A DNA stretch of 64,000 nucleotides from Bacillus sp. EB600. Its GTDB lineage: Bacteria > Bacillota > Bacilli > Bacillales > Cytobacillaceae. Shown in pieces: positions 50,832 to 60,127 of this stretch; within the stretch, counting starts at the first letter, position 1; each line of letters begins with the position of its first letter. The position numbers were made by a program, and so were the translations under genes. The notes below the pieces were generated by a model that did no database searches, was not told the origin of the DNA, and saw only the letters and a list, made by a program, of their open reading frames with translations. The stretch is taken from contig NZ_JAEVLT010000001.1 in the NCBI RefSeq assembly GCF_024494385.1, positions 1 to 64,000 on the forward strand. Direction: 5' to 3'.

Positions 50832-51995
50832 ATGCGTAAAAAAGTACTTGTTATTTCTTCTGATCACACAGGTCATGGACACAAAAGTATTGCTGAATCC
50901 TTATCTGAAAAAATTGGCGTGAACACAAAGATTGAATTACATGTTGTCGACGGTTTTTCATTAGGTGGTAAGGTTTTATCAGGCATTGGAAAGTCATATG
51001 GCCCGATCACAAGATACTCGGAACAGTTGTGGAAAATGATTTGGCATTTTTCGGCACTTAATTCCTTTCTCGTTGATAGATTTATAGAGACGATGATTAA
51101 GCACAAATTATTAACCTTGTTAGATAAGCTAAAACCAGATTTAATCTTATCGATTCATCCTAATTTTAATGGCTCCGTTATCAATATTTTAGAAAAGCAC
51201 CAGCTAAATATACCTTTTGGTACCCTTATCGCCGATTTAGTAAATATATATCCTTTATGGGCAGACCGTAGAGCTGATTATATTATTAGTCCTACAGAAG
51301 AAGCGAAAGAAAAATGCATTGAGTTTGGTGTTCCGGAAGAAAAAATTAAAGTTACTGGATTCCCTGTTCGGCAAAGGTTTTATCGTGAATCAGTAAGGAC
51401 TTATTCAAAACTAACCGGGTTACACTTTTTAATCATGAGCGGCGGTGAAGGAGTAGGGAATATGAAGGCAATTGCTGAAAACCTGCTTAACAACTTTGAT
51501 TGTTCGGTTAGCATTGTCGCAGGAAGAAACGAAAAATTAAAAGAACAATTGGAGTCTTCACTTTCACTGCAATTTGGTAACAGGGTTGAGATTTTTGGCT
51601 TTGTCAAAAATATACAAGATCTAATGTTCATAGCTGATATTGCAATTACAAGAGGTAGTCCGAATGTCATGTTTGAAGCTATTGCTGCCAACCTGCCAAT
51701 TGTCATTACCGGTGCATTACCAGGCCAAGAAAAGGACAACCCATTGTTTGCTGAAAAGAACAATTTAGGAGTCGTTTGCAACGATGCCAGCCATATAAAC
51801 ATGGTAATTGAAAATTTATTGAAAAACGATGGCGAAAAATTAAAAACAATCATTGATTCACAAAGACAGTTTATTAATCAAAATGCTGCGAAAGACATAT
51901 TAGAATTCCTTGTACAAATTGAAACGAAAGAGTATGTTCCTGTGAAGAAACTTTCGTTTGCTTATGTTGCAAATAGATTAAAAAGAAGTACATGA
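50832..51995 (+). CDS. MGDG-synthase-like glycosyltransferase
   Basis: A 387-residue GT-B glycosyltransferase of the MurG/UgtP (GT28) type. The N-terminal acceptor domain begins V-I-S-S-D-H-T-G-H-G-H-K-S-I-A near residues 7-21, the motif of diacylglycerol glucosyltransferases. The C-terminal nucleotide-sugar domain has I-M-S-G-G-E-G-V-G near 203 and R-G-S-P-N-V-M-F-E-A near 278. It may glycosylate a lipid, but it is not clearly UgtP. GGAGAAAGG lies about 6 bases before the ATG. It ends convergent with the DUF3231 gene. Confidence 0.85.
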   Translation: MRKKVLVISSDHTGHGHKSIAESLSEKIGVNTKIELHVVDGFSLGGKVLSGIGKSYGPITRYSEQLWKMIWHFSALNSFLVDRFIETMIKHKLLTLLDKLKPDLILSIHPNFNGSVINILEKHQLNIPFGTLIADLVNIYPLWADRRADYIISPTEEAKEKCIEFGVPEEKIKVTGFPVRQRFYRESVRTYSKLTGLHFLIMSGGEGVGNMKAIAENLLNNFDCSVSIVAGRNEKLKEQLESSLSLQFGNRVEIFGFVKNIQDLMFIADIAITRGSPNVMFEAIAANLPIVITGALPGQEKDNPLFAEKNNLGVVCNDASHINMVIENLLKNDGEKLKTIIDSQRQFINQNAAKDILEFLVQIETKEYVPVKKLSFAYVANRLKRST

Positions 51996-52008
51996 TCTGT
52001 ACTTTTTT

Positions 52009-53028
52009 TTACTCCTTTTCGCTTTGCAGCTTCTTTCGATTCGTTACAAGCGGAGTTTGCTCGAGCCACTTTTTCTCTACCACTATGTCAATTATTTCTT
52101 TGCTGTACATCATTACCTCTGCAACAATTTTCGTATATTCGGCTATAAGGTCTGTTCTCGTAGACCGTGATAAAGCGTGTGAAATTAAACTTATATCGAC
52201 GGAATTTAAGCTACTTATCATTGTAAAGATGAGTCTTTCTGAAAATGGAGAAATTGTTGAATCGGTAACTTCCATGCTAACCGTTACTGTACCAAGCAGA
52301 TCTTCTTCCATAAGCAAATTGTTGAAGTAAGAGATTTGTTTTTCACTTATTTTCTTTCCTTTTAATATTTGTTCCTTAAGTTTTTTGTCTTTTATCACTT
52401 GAGCAAAACCAAGCATGATCAGAACTGAGAAGTAATTCCTCTCAATATTAAAGAATATTTCGGACAATTCAATCGCGTTCAATGGTCGTTTGTCCCCGAT
52501 CATTTCCGAAAAAAATGATTTCTTTTGAACATACTCGATTTCTTTAGGATAGGTCATTTTAGGAGGACGGTCATAGATGCCTTTGGATAACATCATCTTC
52601 ACTGCTTTTCCGAACATGTCCGTGGATGTATGCAAACATCCTGTAAAGAAATCAAGTACATCTAATCGAACATTGTTTGAAGCCGTATACCCGAAACTTA
52701 TCATACTGAGTCGGTTCATCATGTAAATATAGCTTAAAGTAAAAACATCCTTAAAAAGCGGTGGGGCTGCTAAGTTTACCTCATCATCAGAAAAAGCTAT
52801 GGGTACCGGAAAATTTTCAGCAAGGAAAATCTCTTTTATTGTATGTAAGCGATCTTCAGAAATTTGGAATGCTTCTTTCGCCAGAGGGATGATCTCCTTA
52901 TCTTGAAGATGGTGCAAAAAGTATAGCAGAAAACAATGGTTCATGCTTTCTTGAAGATAAATACCCCAAAGTCCGCCAATTTCCGTACATGTCAATTCAA
53001 TGTTTACGTCCTTTTCTTCTGGCTTCAA
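52009..53028 (-). CDS. DUF3231 family protein (two tandem domains)
   Basis: A 339-residue all-helical protein with two DUF3231 (ferritin-like bundle) copies, about residues 10-165 and 180-330. The first has L-T-C-T-E-I-G-G-L-W-G-I-Y-L-Q-E-S near residue 13, the second L-N-A-I-E-L-S-E-I-F near 185. This two-domain layout is common in Bacillus. Function unknown; expression is often sporulation-linked. The start is TTG, with GGGGGG 9 bases upstream. It is convergent with the glycosyltransferase gene, and the stops are 13 bases apart. Confidence 0.88.
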   Translation of the reverse strand: MKPEEKDVNIELTCTEIGGLWGIYLQESMNHCFLLYFLHHLQDKEIIPLAKEAFQISEDRLHTIKEIFLAENFPVPIAFSDDEVNLAAPPLFKDVFTLSYIYMMNRLSMISFGYTASNNVRLDVLDFFTGCLHTSTDMFGKAVKMMLSKGIYDRPPKMTYPKEIEYVQKKSFFSEMIGDKRPLNAIELSEIFFNIERNYFSVLIMLGFAQVIKDKKLKEQILKGKKISEKQISYFNNLLMEEDLLGTVTVSMEVTDSTISPFSERLIFTMISSLNSVDISLISHALSRSTRTDLIAEYTKIVAEVMMYSKEIIDIVVEKKWLEQTPLVTNRKKLQSEKE

Positions 53029-53281
53029 GCCTAAATCCCCCCTTTTTACATTTTACCCGTGAATTTGGGTAACTACCCGATAATCTCCATCCTTTACCAC
53101 TTCAACTTGACCTGCTTCCTAGAGATATTTTTCCTTTTAAATGAGAAAATATTTATCCTCTATTTTTGTTCGGCATTATTTTTTAAATGGACTTTACAAA
53201 CAGGTTAAATAATTCGTTTCTGAAAGATTGGTTATAATAAGGTTCATCGTATTCACTTTAAAGAAATTTGGGGGTGATTTA

Positions 53282-53518
53282 ATGGCAGATTCCTTAGAAC
53301 CATTCAAGTATGAGACAGGTACATCTATTCAGACCTTCAACATCATTCAAACGAGTGTAGATGCTGAAGGTTATGAAGTCCTGTTAAATATTGATTTAGA
53401 TAGCGGCTACGAATTAGAAGATGTTAGGTTGAAAATTAGCTTTGAGGACCTTACTGCATACGAAACAAAGGATATCCATGAAGGAGTAAGGTATGCACTT
53501 GGGTTCTTTAATGAATAA
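53282..53518 (+). CDS. Small acidic protein, unknown
   Basis: A 78-residue acidic protein with alternating strands (E-V-L-L-N-I-D-L-D-S-G-Y-E-L-E-D-V-R-L-K-I-S-F). It has no Cys, signal or membrane helix. The ATG lies 8 bases after GGGGG and is preferred over the longer frame. A terminator follows 45 bases later. I do not recognise a family; the clean signals argue that it is a real gene. Confidence 0.7.
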   Translation: MADSLEPFKYETGTSIQTFNIIQTSVDAEGYEVLLNIDLDSGYELEDVRLKISFEDLTAYETKDIHEGVRYALGFFNE

Positions 53519-53562
53519 TTTTATCATGTTCTACTCAGTAATGTACATCCTATCTGTAATTA

Positions 53563-53588
53563 TAAAGCTGCCCATATGGCAGCTTTTA
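53563..53588 (+). terminator. Terminator of the small acidic gene
   Basis: AAAGCTGCC pairs with GGCAGCTTT around CATAT, followed by TAACTTTC. In the rest of 53519-53876 a TATAAT (53796-53801) is the best promoter element for the NO reductase; no Fnr-type site is placed before it. Confidence 0.75.
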
Positions 53589-53876
53589 ACTTTCATTTCC
53601 CCCCTACAAAGCAAATGGGATTAATAATCCTCCCTTAAATACTTCCTGTATAATCCCTCTTGTATACGAGATCACGAAAAATCACCGATAATTCATTTAT
53701 TAGATGACAAATGATCAACCGAACATTTCACTCCTATTATTTCAATATCTTCGATTATAAATTTTCCCAACAAAACTACTAAAAGGAATCTTTTCTATAA
53801 TTACGGGAACTATATGGGTATATTTTCTTTCGCAAATGTGGAAGGGATTTATATATACTTTCACGGAGGTGTGTTT

Positions 53877-56156
53877 ATGCGTTATACAAGGTTATGGATA
53901 AGCCTTACCATTGTTTTTATAGCTTCATTTGCGATTCTTGGCTACTACGGTGGCCGTCTCATTTATTCAGAACCGCCTGTTCCAAATCAGGTTGTTTCAT
54001 CCGATGGAACCGTCCTATACACCAAGCAGGATATTCAAACAGGGCAAAATGTTTGGCAATCCATTGGTGGACAAGAAATGGGAAGCATTTGGGGACATGG
54101 TGCCTATGTTGCACCAGATTGGACAGCAGATTGGCTTCATAATGAAGCAATGTGGATGTTAGATAGCTGGGCAACGAAGGATTTCGGAAAGAGATATTCT
54201 GAGATAAACGATGAGTCAAAAGCAGCACTCCGCGAGCGGCTAAAAAAAGAAATTAGGAAAAATACGTACGATAAAGACACTGGGAAAATTACTATAACAC
54301 CACAAAGGGCAGCGGCGATTGCCAATGTAAGTAACTATTATTCTTCGTTATTCACAGATGATCCTAAGTTTGACAAGCTGCGAAACGATTACGCTATGCC
54401 AAAAAATGTAATTAAGGACCCAAGCCGGCTTCATTCTTTTATTAGCTTTATCTGGTGGGCGACGTGGGCAACCGAGACGAATCGTCCCGGCGACAATGTC
54501 ACGTATACAAACAATTGGCCGAATGAAGATTTAATTGGCAACAAACCAACAGGAGAAATGATTGTTTGGTCTGTTGTTAGCTTTGTCCTGTTGCTTGGTG
54601 CGATTGGGGGCATGGCATGGTATTATGCTATCCAAAAGCATCACGAAGTGGAAGAGTCATATCCTGAGAGGGATCCGCTCTTGGCCATGTCAGCTACACC
54701 TTCTATGAAGGCAACTCAAAAATATTTTTGGGTGGTTGCGGCATTATGGCTTGTTCAAGTTTTACTAGGAGCGATAACAGGCCATTATCAAGTTGAGGGC
54801 AGTGGCTTTTATGGCATTCCATTAGATAAATGGATCCCATATTCCTTAACTAGATCCTGGCACACGCAACTAGGAATTTTATGGATCGCAACAGCGTGGC
54901 TGGCAACTGGGCTTTTCATGGCTCCTGCCGTTTCCGGCTATGAACCCAAATTCCAACGGTTTGGTGTGAATTTTTTATTCGTATGTTTGATTATTATTGT
55001 AGCAGGGTCAATGATTGGCCAATGGTTTGCAGTCCAACAAAAATTAGGCCATGCTGCTAACTTTTGGTTTGGCCATCAAGGCTACGAATATACAGATACA
55101 GGTCGTTTCTGGCAAATATTCCTTACTATCGGATTATTCCTCTGGTTATTCCTGATGGTTAGAGCCATGTTGCCTGCATTTAAAAATCTTAAAGAAAGCA
55201 AACACCTCCTTGCCTTGTTTTTAATCGCATCAACAGCTATTCCTGTCTTCTATGTTCCGGCATTATTATGGGGACAGCACAGTAATTTAGCAATTGCTGA
55301 ATACTGGCGCTGGTGGGTAGTCCATCTTTGGGTAGAAGGCTTCTTTGAAGTGTTTGCCACCGTCGTAATGGCCTTCCTGTTTACAAGAATGGGATTATTA
55401 GGACTGCGGACAGCAACCACTTCTGTTTTATTTTCAACCATTGTCTTTTTATTCGGGGGTATTATTGGTACGTTCCATCATTTATACTTTAGCGGCACTC
55501 CTACAGGGGTTATTGCCTTTGGAGCAACCTTTAGCGCCCTTGAAGTTGTTCCATTAGTGTTAATTGGATTTGAGGCCTATGAAAACGTGACCCGAAGTCG
55601 AGCCCGTGCATGGGTGACTGCCTACAAATGGCCGATTTATTTCTTTATCGGGGTTGCTTTTTGGAATTTAGTTGGCGCCGGATTATTCGGTTTCTTTATC
55701 AACCCGCCAATCTCTTTATATTATATGCAGGGATTAAATACGACAGCTGTCCATGGCCACTCCGCTTTATTTGGTGTCTACGGCATGCTGGGCATAGGCT
55801 TAATGCTCTTTTGCTTGCGCGGTCTAACAGTAAGACGTGAATGGAAAACTGGTGCGTTAACGTTTGCCTTTTGGGCAGTTAATATTGGTCTCGCATTGAT
55901 GGTACTGATCAGTTTGTTACCGATTGGCTTAATGCAGACATGGGCCAGCGTTCAGCACGGCATGTGGTATGCACGCTCCGCAGAATTTATGTCACAAAGT
56001 ATTGTCCATTTATTTGTTTGGCTGCGGATCATCGGTGATACTATTTTTGCGCTCGGTGCTTTAGCACTGACCTGGTTCATTTTCGGCCTAAAAACCGGCT
56101 GGTCACTTACCAATGACCGGCTAGATTATGAAAAAACACCCAACAAAAAGATTTAA
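53877..56156 (+). CDS. norB: Quinol-dependent nitric oxide reductase (qNOR)
   Basis: A 759-residue single-subunit NO reductase that reduces 2 NO to N2O with electrons from quinol. It has an N-terminal helix, a large extracytoplasmic domain (about residues 30-215) that replaces the cytochrome c subunit but lacks a heme-binding C-x-x-C-H, then about 13 helices of heme-copper-oxidase type. Metal ligands lie in V-V-H-L-W-V-E-G-F-F-E near 479 and F-H-H-L-Y-F near 532; V-H-G-H-S-A-L-F-G near 623 holds heme ligands. ACGGAGGTG before the ATG fixes the start. It is a single gene, useful for NO detoxification or denitrification. Confidence 0.95.
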   Translation: MRYTRLWISLTIVFIASFAILGYYGGRLIYSEPPVPNQVVSSDGTVLYTKQDIQTGQNVWQSIGGQEMGSIWGHGAYVAPDWTADWLHNEAMWMLDSWATKDFGKRYSEINDESKAALRERLKKEIRKNTYDKDTGKITITPQRAAAIANVSNYYSSLFTDDPKFDKLRNDYAMPKNVIKDPSRLHSFISFIWWATWATETNRPGDNVTYTNNWPNEDLIGNKPTGEMIVWSVVSFVLLLGAIGGMAWYYAIQKHHEVEESYPERDPLLAMSATPSMKATQKYFWVVAALWLVQVLLGAITGHYQVEGSGFYGIPLDKWIPYSLTRSWHTQLGILWIATAWLATGLFMAPAVSGYEPKFQRFGVNFLFVCLIIIVAGSMIGQWFAVQQKLGHAANFWFGHQGYEYTDTGRFWQIFLTIGLFLWLFLMVRAMLPAFKNLKESKHLLALFLIASTAIPVFYVPALLWGQHSNLAIAEYWRWWVVHLWVEGFFEVFATVVMAFLFTRMGLLGLRTATTSVLFSTIVFLFGGIIGTFHHLYFSGTPTGVIAFGATFSALEVVPLVLIGFEAYENVTRSRARAWVTAYKWPIYFFIGVAFWNLVGAGLFGFFINPPISLYYMQGLNTTAVHGHSALFGVYGMLGIGLMLFCLRGLTVRREWKTGALTFAFWAVNIGLALMVLISLLPIGLMQTWASVQHGMWYARSAEFMSQSIVHLFVWLRIIGDTIFALGALALTWFIFGLKTGWSLTNDRLDYEKTPNKKI

Positions 56157-56185
56157 AGCATCTCATCCAAGATTCTTTAGAACAA

Positions 56186-56329
56186 AAGCGGAAGTGCCCG
56201 TTTAGCGGCGTATGGACTGGAGCACACACACTGAGATAAAGGAAACACGAAGAACGTTAGCTCATTCGTGCTTGACTTATCATAGGGAGGTGGGCGAAGT
56301 ACACTAGTCGCTGGGCGTTGGAGCTAGAC
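56186..56329. repeat. Structured intergenic repeat, copy A (about 144 bp)
   Basis: It shares long blocks with 60947-61092: CCCGTTTAGCG, TATGGACTGGAGC, GAGATAAAGGAAACACGAAG, TTCGTGCTTGACTTATC, TAGGGAGGTG and GCGAAGTACA. Nested pairing is possible: an outer GCCC..AGCG with CGCTGGGC, a middle GATAA with TTATC, and an inner CACGAA with TTCGTG. No open frame is shared. It looks like a dispersed, RNA-structured or MITE-like element of Bacillaceae. Confidence 0.85.
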
Positions 56330-56391
56330 GTTGATCAACTTCATTCAAAGTTACCAATAGAAAATTTTTTTATAATTTCCTAGACTAGAAT

Positions 56392-56419
56392 AAAAGCCGA
56401 CCAAAATGGTCGGCTTTAA
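56392..56419. terminator. Bidirectional terminator after the repeat
   Basis: AAAAGCCGACC pairs with GGTCGGCTTT around AAAAT. It lies 235 bases past norB, on the far side of the repeat copy. Confidence 0.75.
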
Positions 56420-56491
56420 AAGATTGTGCTGGAATGATTATACTGGACAATCTTAAAATATTTTTCTAACATGTTTAGTTGATGTGTTTAT

Positions 56492-56519
56492 ACGCTGACG
56501 CGTGACTGAACATACTTAT
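56492..56519 (+). promoter_or_regulatory. Possible SigE/SigK promoter of the GerPA/PF-like gene
   Basis: AC at 56492, a 17-base spacer and CATACTTAT at 56511 resemble late mother-cell promoters, although the last two bases are reversed relative to the SigK consensus. It lies 29 bases before the TTG start. Confidence 0.4.
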
Positions 56520-56547
56520 ATAAGAAAATGAAATGGGGAGAATTATT

Positions 56548-56766
56548 TTGACAAGTAGCAGTCAGGGAATTTTTATCAATACTATTTCAGGTGGGATTGT
56601 AAATTTCGGGGGTGCGTTGAAGATTGCGCCTATTTCCATAACATCTAGCTCTGCAGAATCTGGGCAATCCAATAAAGGGTTAGGCGTAACCGAAAATCTT
56701 GGAACACTTTTAACTCGTTTAGGTTCTGAAGCTGTAGTCAAGAAACATAGCAATCCACAAGGTTAA
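56548..56766 (+). CDS. GerPA/GerPF family spore germination protein
   Basis: A 72-residue protein of the GerPA/GerPF family: G-I-F-I-N-T-I-S-G-G-I-V-N-F-G-G near residues 7-22, then L-K-I-A-P-I-S, with a polar tail. GerP proteins sit in the inner coat and let germinants reach the inner membrane. The TTG start is chosen because GGGGAG lies 7 bases upstream and it gives the usual length of 72; an ATG five codons earlier overlaps the SD. It is a lone gene outside a gerP operon, as often seen for extra gerPF paralogues. Confidence 0.83.
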   Translation: MTSSSQGIFINTISGGIVNFGGALKIAPISITSSSAESGQSNKGLGVTENLGTLLTRLGSEAVVKKHSNPQG

Positions 56767-56835
56767 AGTGAGAAGGCTAAGAGTAAAAGGCGGAATGCTC
56801 ATGCCACTTTTTATACAATAACCTGCTTAGCTCAT

Positions 56836-57438
56836 TCACAAGCGATAAATTAAAAATCGCTCGTTTTGATTATGTTCATAAACACTAGGCAATATGACTT
56901 CTTCCGTTAAAACAAAAGTAGTTTGGTTTTCTAGAAAATAGATGTAATCCTCGGAAGGATAATATAATATCAACGTAATTTCTCTTTCCGTGTTTTCAAC
57001 GGATTTCAAGATATGATTGATTACCTTTGTAAATATCTGGATTGAGAATGGATTAAAAAAGTAAAAGTGATTATCCATTGGGTTAATATGGTATTCTTCG
57101 GCTAGGCAGTGGAGAAAATGAATTTTGTCTTTTCCATGACTATGCTTCTTTAAATAGTTTTTTCGACTTTCCAGGGCTTCTCGATAAAAGGTCTCGTTCA
57201 TTTCCACGCCAACAACAGTAGCATTAAATAAATAATGAAGATAGAAGTTTAATCTTCCCTTCCCGCAGCCAAAATCAACGATCCGGTCACTACTAGTTAA
57301 TTCATATTTTTCAAATAAAAGCTTTAGTGCACTGTATGGTGTGGGCTCATAACGATAATAGTGCATTGATCTGTTGAATCCCTTTTGATCCCCTGCCGTT
57401 TTTATGTTCAGCATGCCATCATAAAACCGCTCATCCAT
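56836..57438 (-). CDS. Class I SAM-dependent methyltransferase
   Basis: A 200-residue methyltransferase with motif I I-V-D-F-G-C-G-K-G-R-L-N near residues 55-66, the acidic V-G-V-E-M-N near 78-83, and F-F-N-P-F-S near 132, an N-P-P-F-like motif that could suit a nucleic acid or protein substrate. The N-terminal H-Y-Y-R-Y-E-P-T-P-Y-S-A-L is conserved in a Bacillus family. The start is the ATG after GGGGGC; the longer frame includes a degenerate repeat (57475-57555). Substrate unknown. Confidence 0.8.
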   Translation of the reverse strand: MDERFYDGMLNIKTAGDQKGFNRSMHYYRYEPTPYSALKLLFEKYELTSSDRIVDFGCGKGRLNFYLHYLFNATVVGVEMNETFYREALESRKNYLKKHSHGKDKIHFLHCLAEEYHINPMDNHFYFFNPFSIQIFTKVINHILKSVENTEREITLILYYPSEDYIYFLENQTTFVLTEEVILPSVYEHNQNERFLIYRL

Positions 57439-57557
57439 CGTATCTATGCCCCCATTTAATTTCCTAATAAAACAAGCGAGCGCGAAAAGGACCGAAACGC
57501 AAGCACTAGAATGAAGGAACGTCGACGTCAGCACTTTCTATGCGAAGCTAGACGTTG

Positions 57558-57590
57558 AAAAAGCTCCTGCTGGATAAGGAGCTCTTTCCA
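57558..57590 (-). terminator. Terminator of the amino acid ABC operon
   Basis: On the minus strand, GAGCTCCTT faces AGGAGCT around ATCCAGC, followed by TTTTTC. It lies 70 bases past the ATPase stop. Confidence 0.7.
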
Positions 57591-57657
57591 TTTCAGTCCA
57601 ATCATCTTTTAAAGTAAGCAAACTACCTTTTGTTTAGCTGCTCTTTAGTTACATAAC

Positions 57658-58404
57658 TTACCCTAAACTGCGATGCAGAAATGCCTTGGTACGGTCCATC
57701 TGCGGATTTGTAAACAAGTCATTTGGATGCCCCTCTTCAATGATCTCTCCATTATCCATAAACACAGCCTTGTTTGCCACTTCCTTGGCAAACCCCATCT
57801 CATGAGTAACAATGATCATTGTCATATGTTCTTTCGCTAAATTTTTCATTACTTCAAGGACCTCACCAGTCAATTCAGGATCTAAGGCAGAAGTTGGTTC
57901 ATCAAAGAGCATAATCTCGGGATCCAACATCAGTGCTCGGGCAATGGCAACCCTTTGTTTTTGGCCCCCCGAAAGGTTTGCCGGGTAGGCCTTCGCTCGA
58001 TCAGTAAGTCCGATTTTCGCAAGCAGTTCAGTGCTCCGCTGTTGAATTGTTGTTAAAGGCTCCCTTTTTAACAATTTAGGAGCAATCTCCAAATTTTCTT
58101 TTACCGTCAAGTGCGGAAAAAGATTAAAATGCTGAAAAACCATGCCCATTTTGGAGGTGATCTGTTTAATCTCCTGCGGTTTCGAGTATACTCCATCCTT
58201 TGCTAGATAATCGCCGGAAACGCAAATACTCCCTCCGTCTATATCTTCAAGATGGACCAAGCTGCGAAGCATTGTGCTTTTCCCTGAACCGGAAGGACCG
58301 ATTACAGCAACCACATCATTTTTATTCACTTCAAAGGTAATTTGCTTAAGTACCTCATGTTTGCCATACGATTTCTTTAAATTGGAAATTTCAATGATAG
58401 CCAT
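57658..58404 (-). CDS. Polar amino acid ABC transporter, ATP-binding protein
   Basis: A 248-residue ABC ATPase of the GlnQ/HisP type that powers uptake with the permease and binding protein encoded upstream. Walker A is G-P-S-G-S-G-K-S-T near residues 36-44, the Q-loop is [10 protein letters not shown] near 89, the signature L-S-G-G-Q-K-Q-R is near 143, and Walker B with E is [11 protein letters not shown] near 165. The H-loop is [15 protein letters not shown] precedes the ATG. It is the last gene of the three-gene operon. Confidence 0.95.
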   Translation of the reverse strand: MAIIEISNLKKSYGKHEVLKQITFEVNKNDVVAVIGPSGSGKSTMLRSLVHLEDIDGGSICVSGDYLAKDGVYSKPQEIKQITSKMGMVFQHFNLFPHLTVKENLEIAPKLLKREPLTTIQQRSTELLAKIGLTDRAKAYPANLSGGQKQRVAIARALMLDPEIMLFDEPTSALDPELTGEVLEVMKNLAKEHMTMIIVTHEMGFAKEVANKAVFMDNGEIIEEGHPNDLFTNPQMDRTKAFLHRSLG

Positions 58405-58419
58405 GTTTGTCTCCCCCTT

Positions 58420-59079
58420 CTATTCAAATTTGAATCGCCGTTCAAGCCATTTAAAGAATAAGCTTAATACGAATGTAATGATCAGATAAATCAAACCTGC
58501 GTAGAAGTAAGGCATAATTGTAAAGTCACGGTTTACCGCTGTTTCAGCAAAGTGTAACAATTCTGGAACTGCAACGGCATATAGTAATGCTGTATCTTTC
58601 ACTAATGTAACCGATTCGTTTGTTACAGCCGGAAGGGCAATCCTGAACATTTGTGGAAGGATGATCCTTGTAGTCATCTGCCATCTATTTAACCCGAGCA
58701 CCTGAGACGCTTCATACTGGCCTTTATCAATCGCCAGAAGCCCGCCACGGAAGATTTCTGCAAAATAGGCAGAGTAATTCAAAATAAAGCCTAAACAAGC
58801 TGCGACAAATCTATCTAGCACCAAATATTGGCCAATTCCAGGAATCATCGGCAGTCCGAAGCAAATTACCAAAAGCTGCAGCAGCAATGGCGTACCGCGC
58901 ATGATATAAATATAAGCCTGTGCTAAACTGGACAGTGGCTTGAAAGTGCTATTTACGGCCAATGTCAACAAAAAACCGAACGGAATGGATAATACAATTG
59001 CAATTAAAAATAAAAAGATGGTAGTCTCCGCTCCTTGAAGCATAGGCATGATAACGGAATTGAAATAATCTAGGGACAT
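58420..59079 (-). CDS. Polar amino acid ABC transporter, permease
   Basis: A 219-residue permease of the HisMQ family with five helices. It shows Y-I-Y-I-M-R-G-T-P-L-L-L-Q-L near residue 63-76, a family signature, and the coupling-loop sequence E-A-S-Q-V-L-G-L-N-R-W-Q-M near 130. It should act as a homodimer because there is only one permease gene. The start is the ATG preceded by TGGAGG; the in-frame GTG upstream overlaps the SD. It begins 73 bases after the binding protein gene, beyond a hairpin, and ends 15 bases before the ATPase gene. Confidence 0.94.
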   Translation of the reverse strand: MSLDYFNSVIMPMLQGAETTIFLFLIAIVLSIPFGFLLTLAVNSTFKPLSSLAQAYIYIMRGTPLLLQLLVICFGLPMIPGIGQYLVLDRFVAACLGFILNYSAYFAEIFRGGLLAIDKGQYEASQVLGLNRWQMTTRIILPQMFRIALPAVTNESVTLVKDTALLYAVAVPELLHFAETAVNRDFTIMPYFYAGLIYLIITFVLSLFFKWLERRFKFE

Positions 59080-59100
59080 AAAAAGTTCCTCCACGAAAGA

Positions 59101-59136
59101 AAACAGGGTTTCTAAATGGAACCCTGCTTTTTCTAA
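59101..59136 (-). terminator. Intercistronic attenuator hairpin in the ABC operon
   Basis: On the minus strand, AGCAGGGTT pairs with AACCCTGTTT around CCATTTAGA, followed by TTCTTTC. A partial terminator here would raise the binding protein over the permease and ATPase, a common arrangement in such operons. Confidence 0.7.
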
Positions 59137-59152
59137 TTTAAGTTTAAAAAAT

Positions 59153-59947
59153 TTACTTTAATACCTTATTAGCACCAAACCATTTTTCAGAAATTTTAGC
59201 TGCTGAACCATCTTGGTTCATCTCATCAAGTGCTTTTTGCAATTTATTCAAAAGGGTCTCATTACCTTTTTTCACGCCAACCCCGTATTCTTCTGGAGCA
59301 AGCGAGTCTCTTAGCACCTTGTAGGAGTTTTTCTGCAACGACATGTAATAATTAATAACAACCTCATCAATCACAACTGCATCCAAACGGCCATTTTTCA
59401 AATCAGTTAGTGCGAGATCATTGGTTTTATACTCTGTTACCGTTTTAATTTTGGATTTGATTGGATTCGAATTTAAAGCATCTGCTGCAGATGACTGTGA
59501 TTGAAGTCCAACCACTTTGCCTGCTAAATCATCCAATTTATTAATGTTTGAATCAGCACGGGTTACAATTACTTGTGAATTTTTTAAATACGGTTTTGTG
59601 AAAAGAACTTTCTTTTTTCGCTCGTCCGTAATTGTGTACCCGTTCCAAATAAGGTCAATACGTCCGCTGCTTAACTCGGCTTCTTTTGTGCTCCAATCGA
59701 TTGGTTGGAATTTCACTGTTGTACCCATTTTTTTAGCGGCTGCTTTCGCATAATCAATGTCAAAACCAACGAGATTGTTACTTTTATCACGGAATCCCAT
59801 TGGTGCAAATGTATCATCGACACCAATCACCAATGTCTTTTTGTTGTCTTGGCCCGGAGAAGATTTTGAATTAGAATTAGCGCATCCTGCCATGATTGCG
59901 AACACGGCTGCAAATACTAGAATCATAGTGACTAAACGTTTTTTCAT
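59153..59947 (-). CDS. Polar amino acid ABC transporter, substrate-binding lipoprotein
   Basis: A 264-residue family 3 binding protein. The signal peptide has the lipobox I-M-A-G-C (Cys22). The mature part starts L-V-I-G-V-D-D-T-F-A-P-M-G-F-R-D-K, then L-V-G-F-D-I-D-Y-A-K-A near residues 63-73. A conserved Arg that binds the amino acid carboxylate lies in S-S-G-R-I-D-L-I-W. The closing region is G-V-G-V-K-K-G-N-E-T. AAGGGG precedes the ATG. It is the first gene of the operon. Substrate could be cystine, glutamine or arginine; the sequence does not decide. Confidence 0.94.
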   Translation of the reverse strand: MKKRLVTMILVFAAVFAIMAGCANSNSKSSPGQDNKKTLVIGVDDTFAPMGFRDKSNNLVGFDIDYAKAAAKKMGTTVKFQPIDWSTKEAELSSGRIDLIWNGYTITDERKKKVLFTKPYLKNSQVIVTRADSNINKLDDLAGKVVGLQSQSSAADALNSNPIKSKIKTVTEYKTNDLALTDLKNGRLDAVVIDEVVINYYMSLQKNSYKVLRDSLAPEEYGVGVKKGNETLLNKLQKALDEMNQDGSAAKISEKWFGANKVLK

Positions 59948-60127
59948 AGAGAAGAAAACCCCTTTACTTTAGTACGTTACCATATTATTTTACTATAATA
60001 TACTAACATATAATTTCCATCAATTACAATCTGAATTTTATTTAAAAAACAAGGAAATTCTTTGAAATTCGTTCATTTTTTTGGATCTATCAGTTGCTAA
60101 GTGATTAATGATAGTGCGTTTCTGGAA

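Noticed and set aside
53814..53876. Longer N-terminus for the NO reductase
   Set aside because: The strong GGAGG site fixes the start at 53877, which fits the family's first helix.
53702..53876. Fnr site before the NO reductase
   Set aside because: The sequence at the required distance from TATAAT does not match TGTGA-N6-TCACT.
57439..57534. N-terminal extension of the methyltransferase
   Set aside because: The sequence there is part repeat trace, and the GGGGGC site supports the start at 57438.
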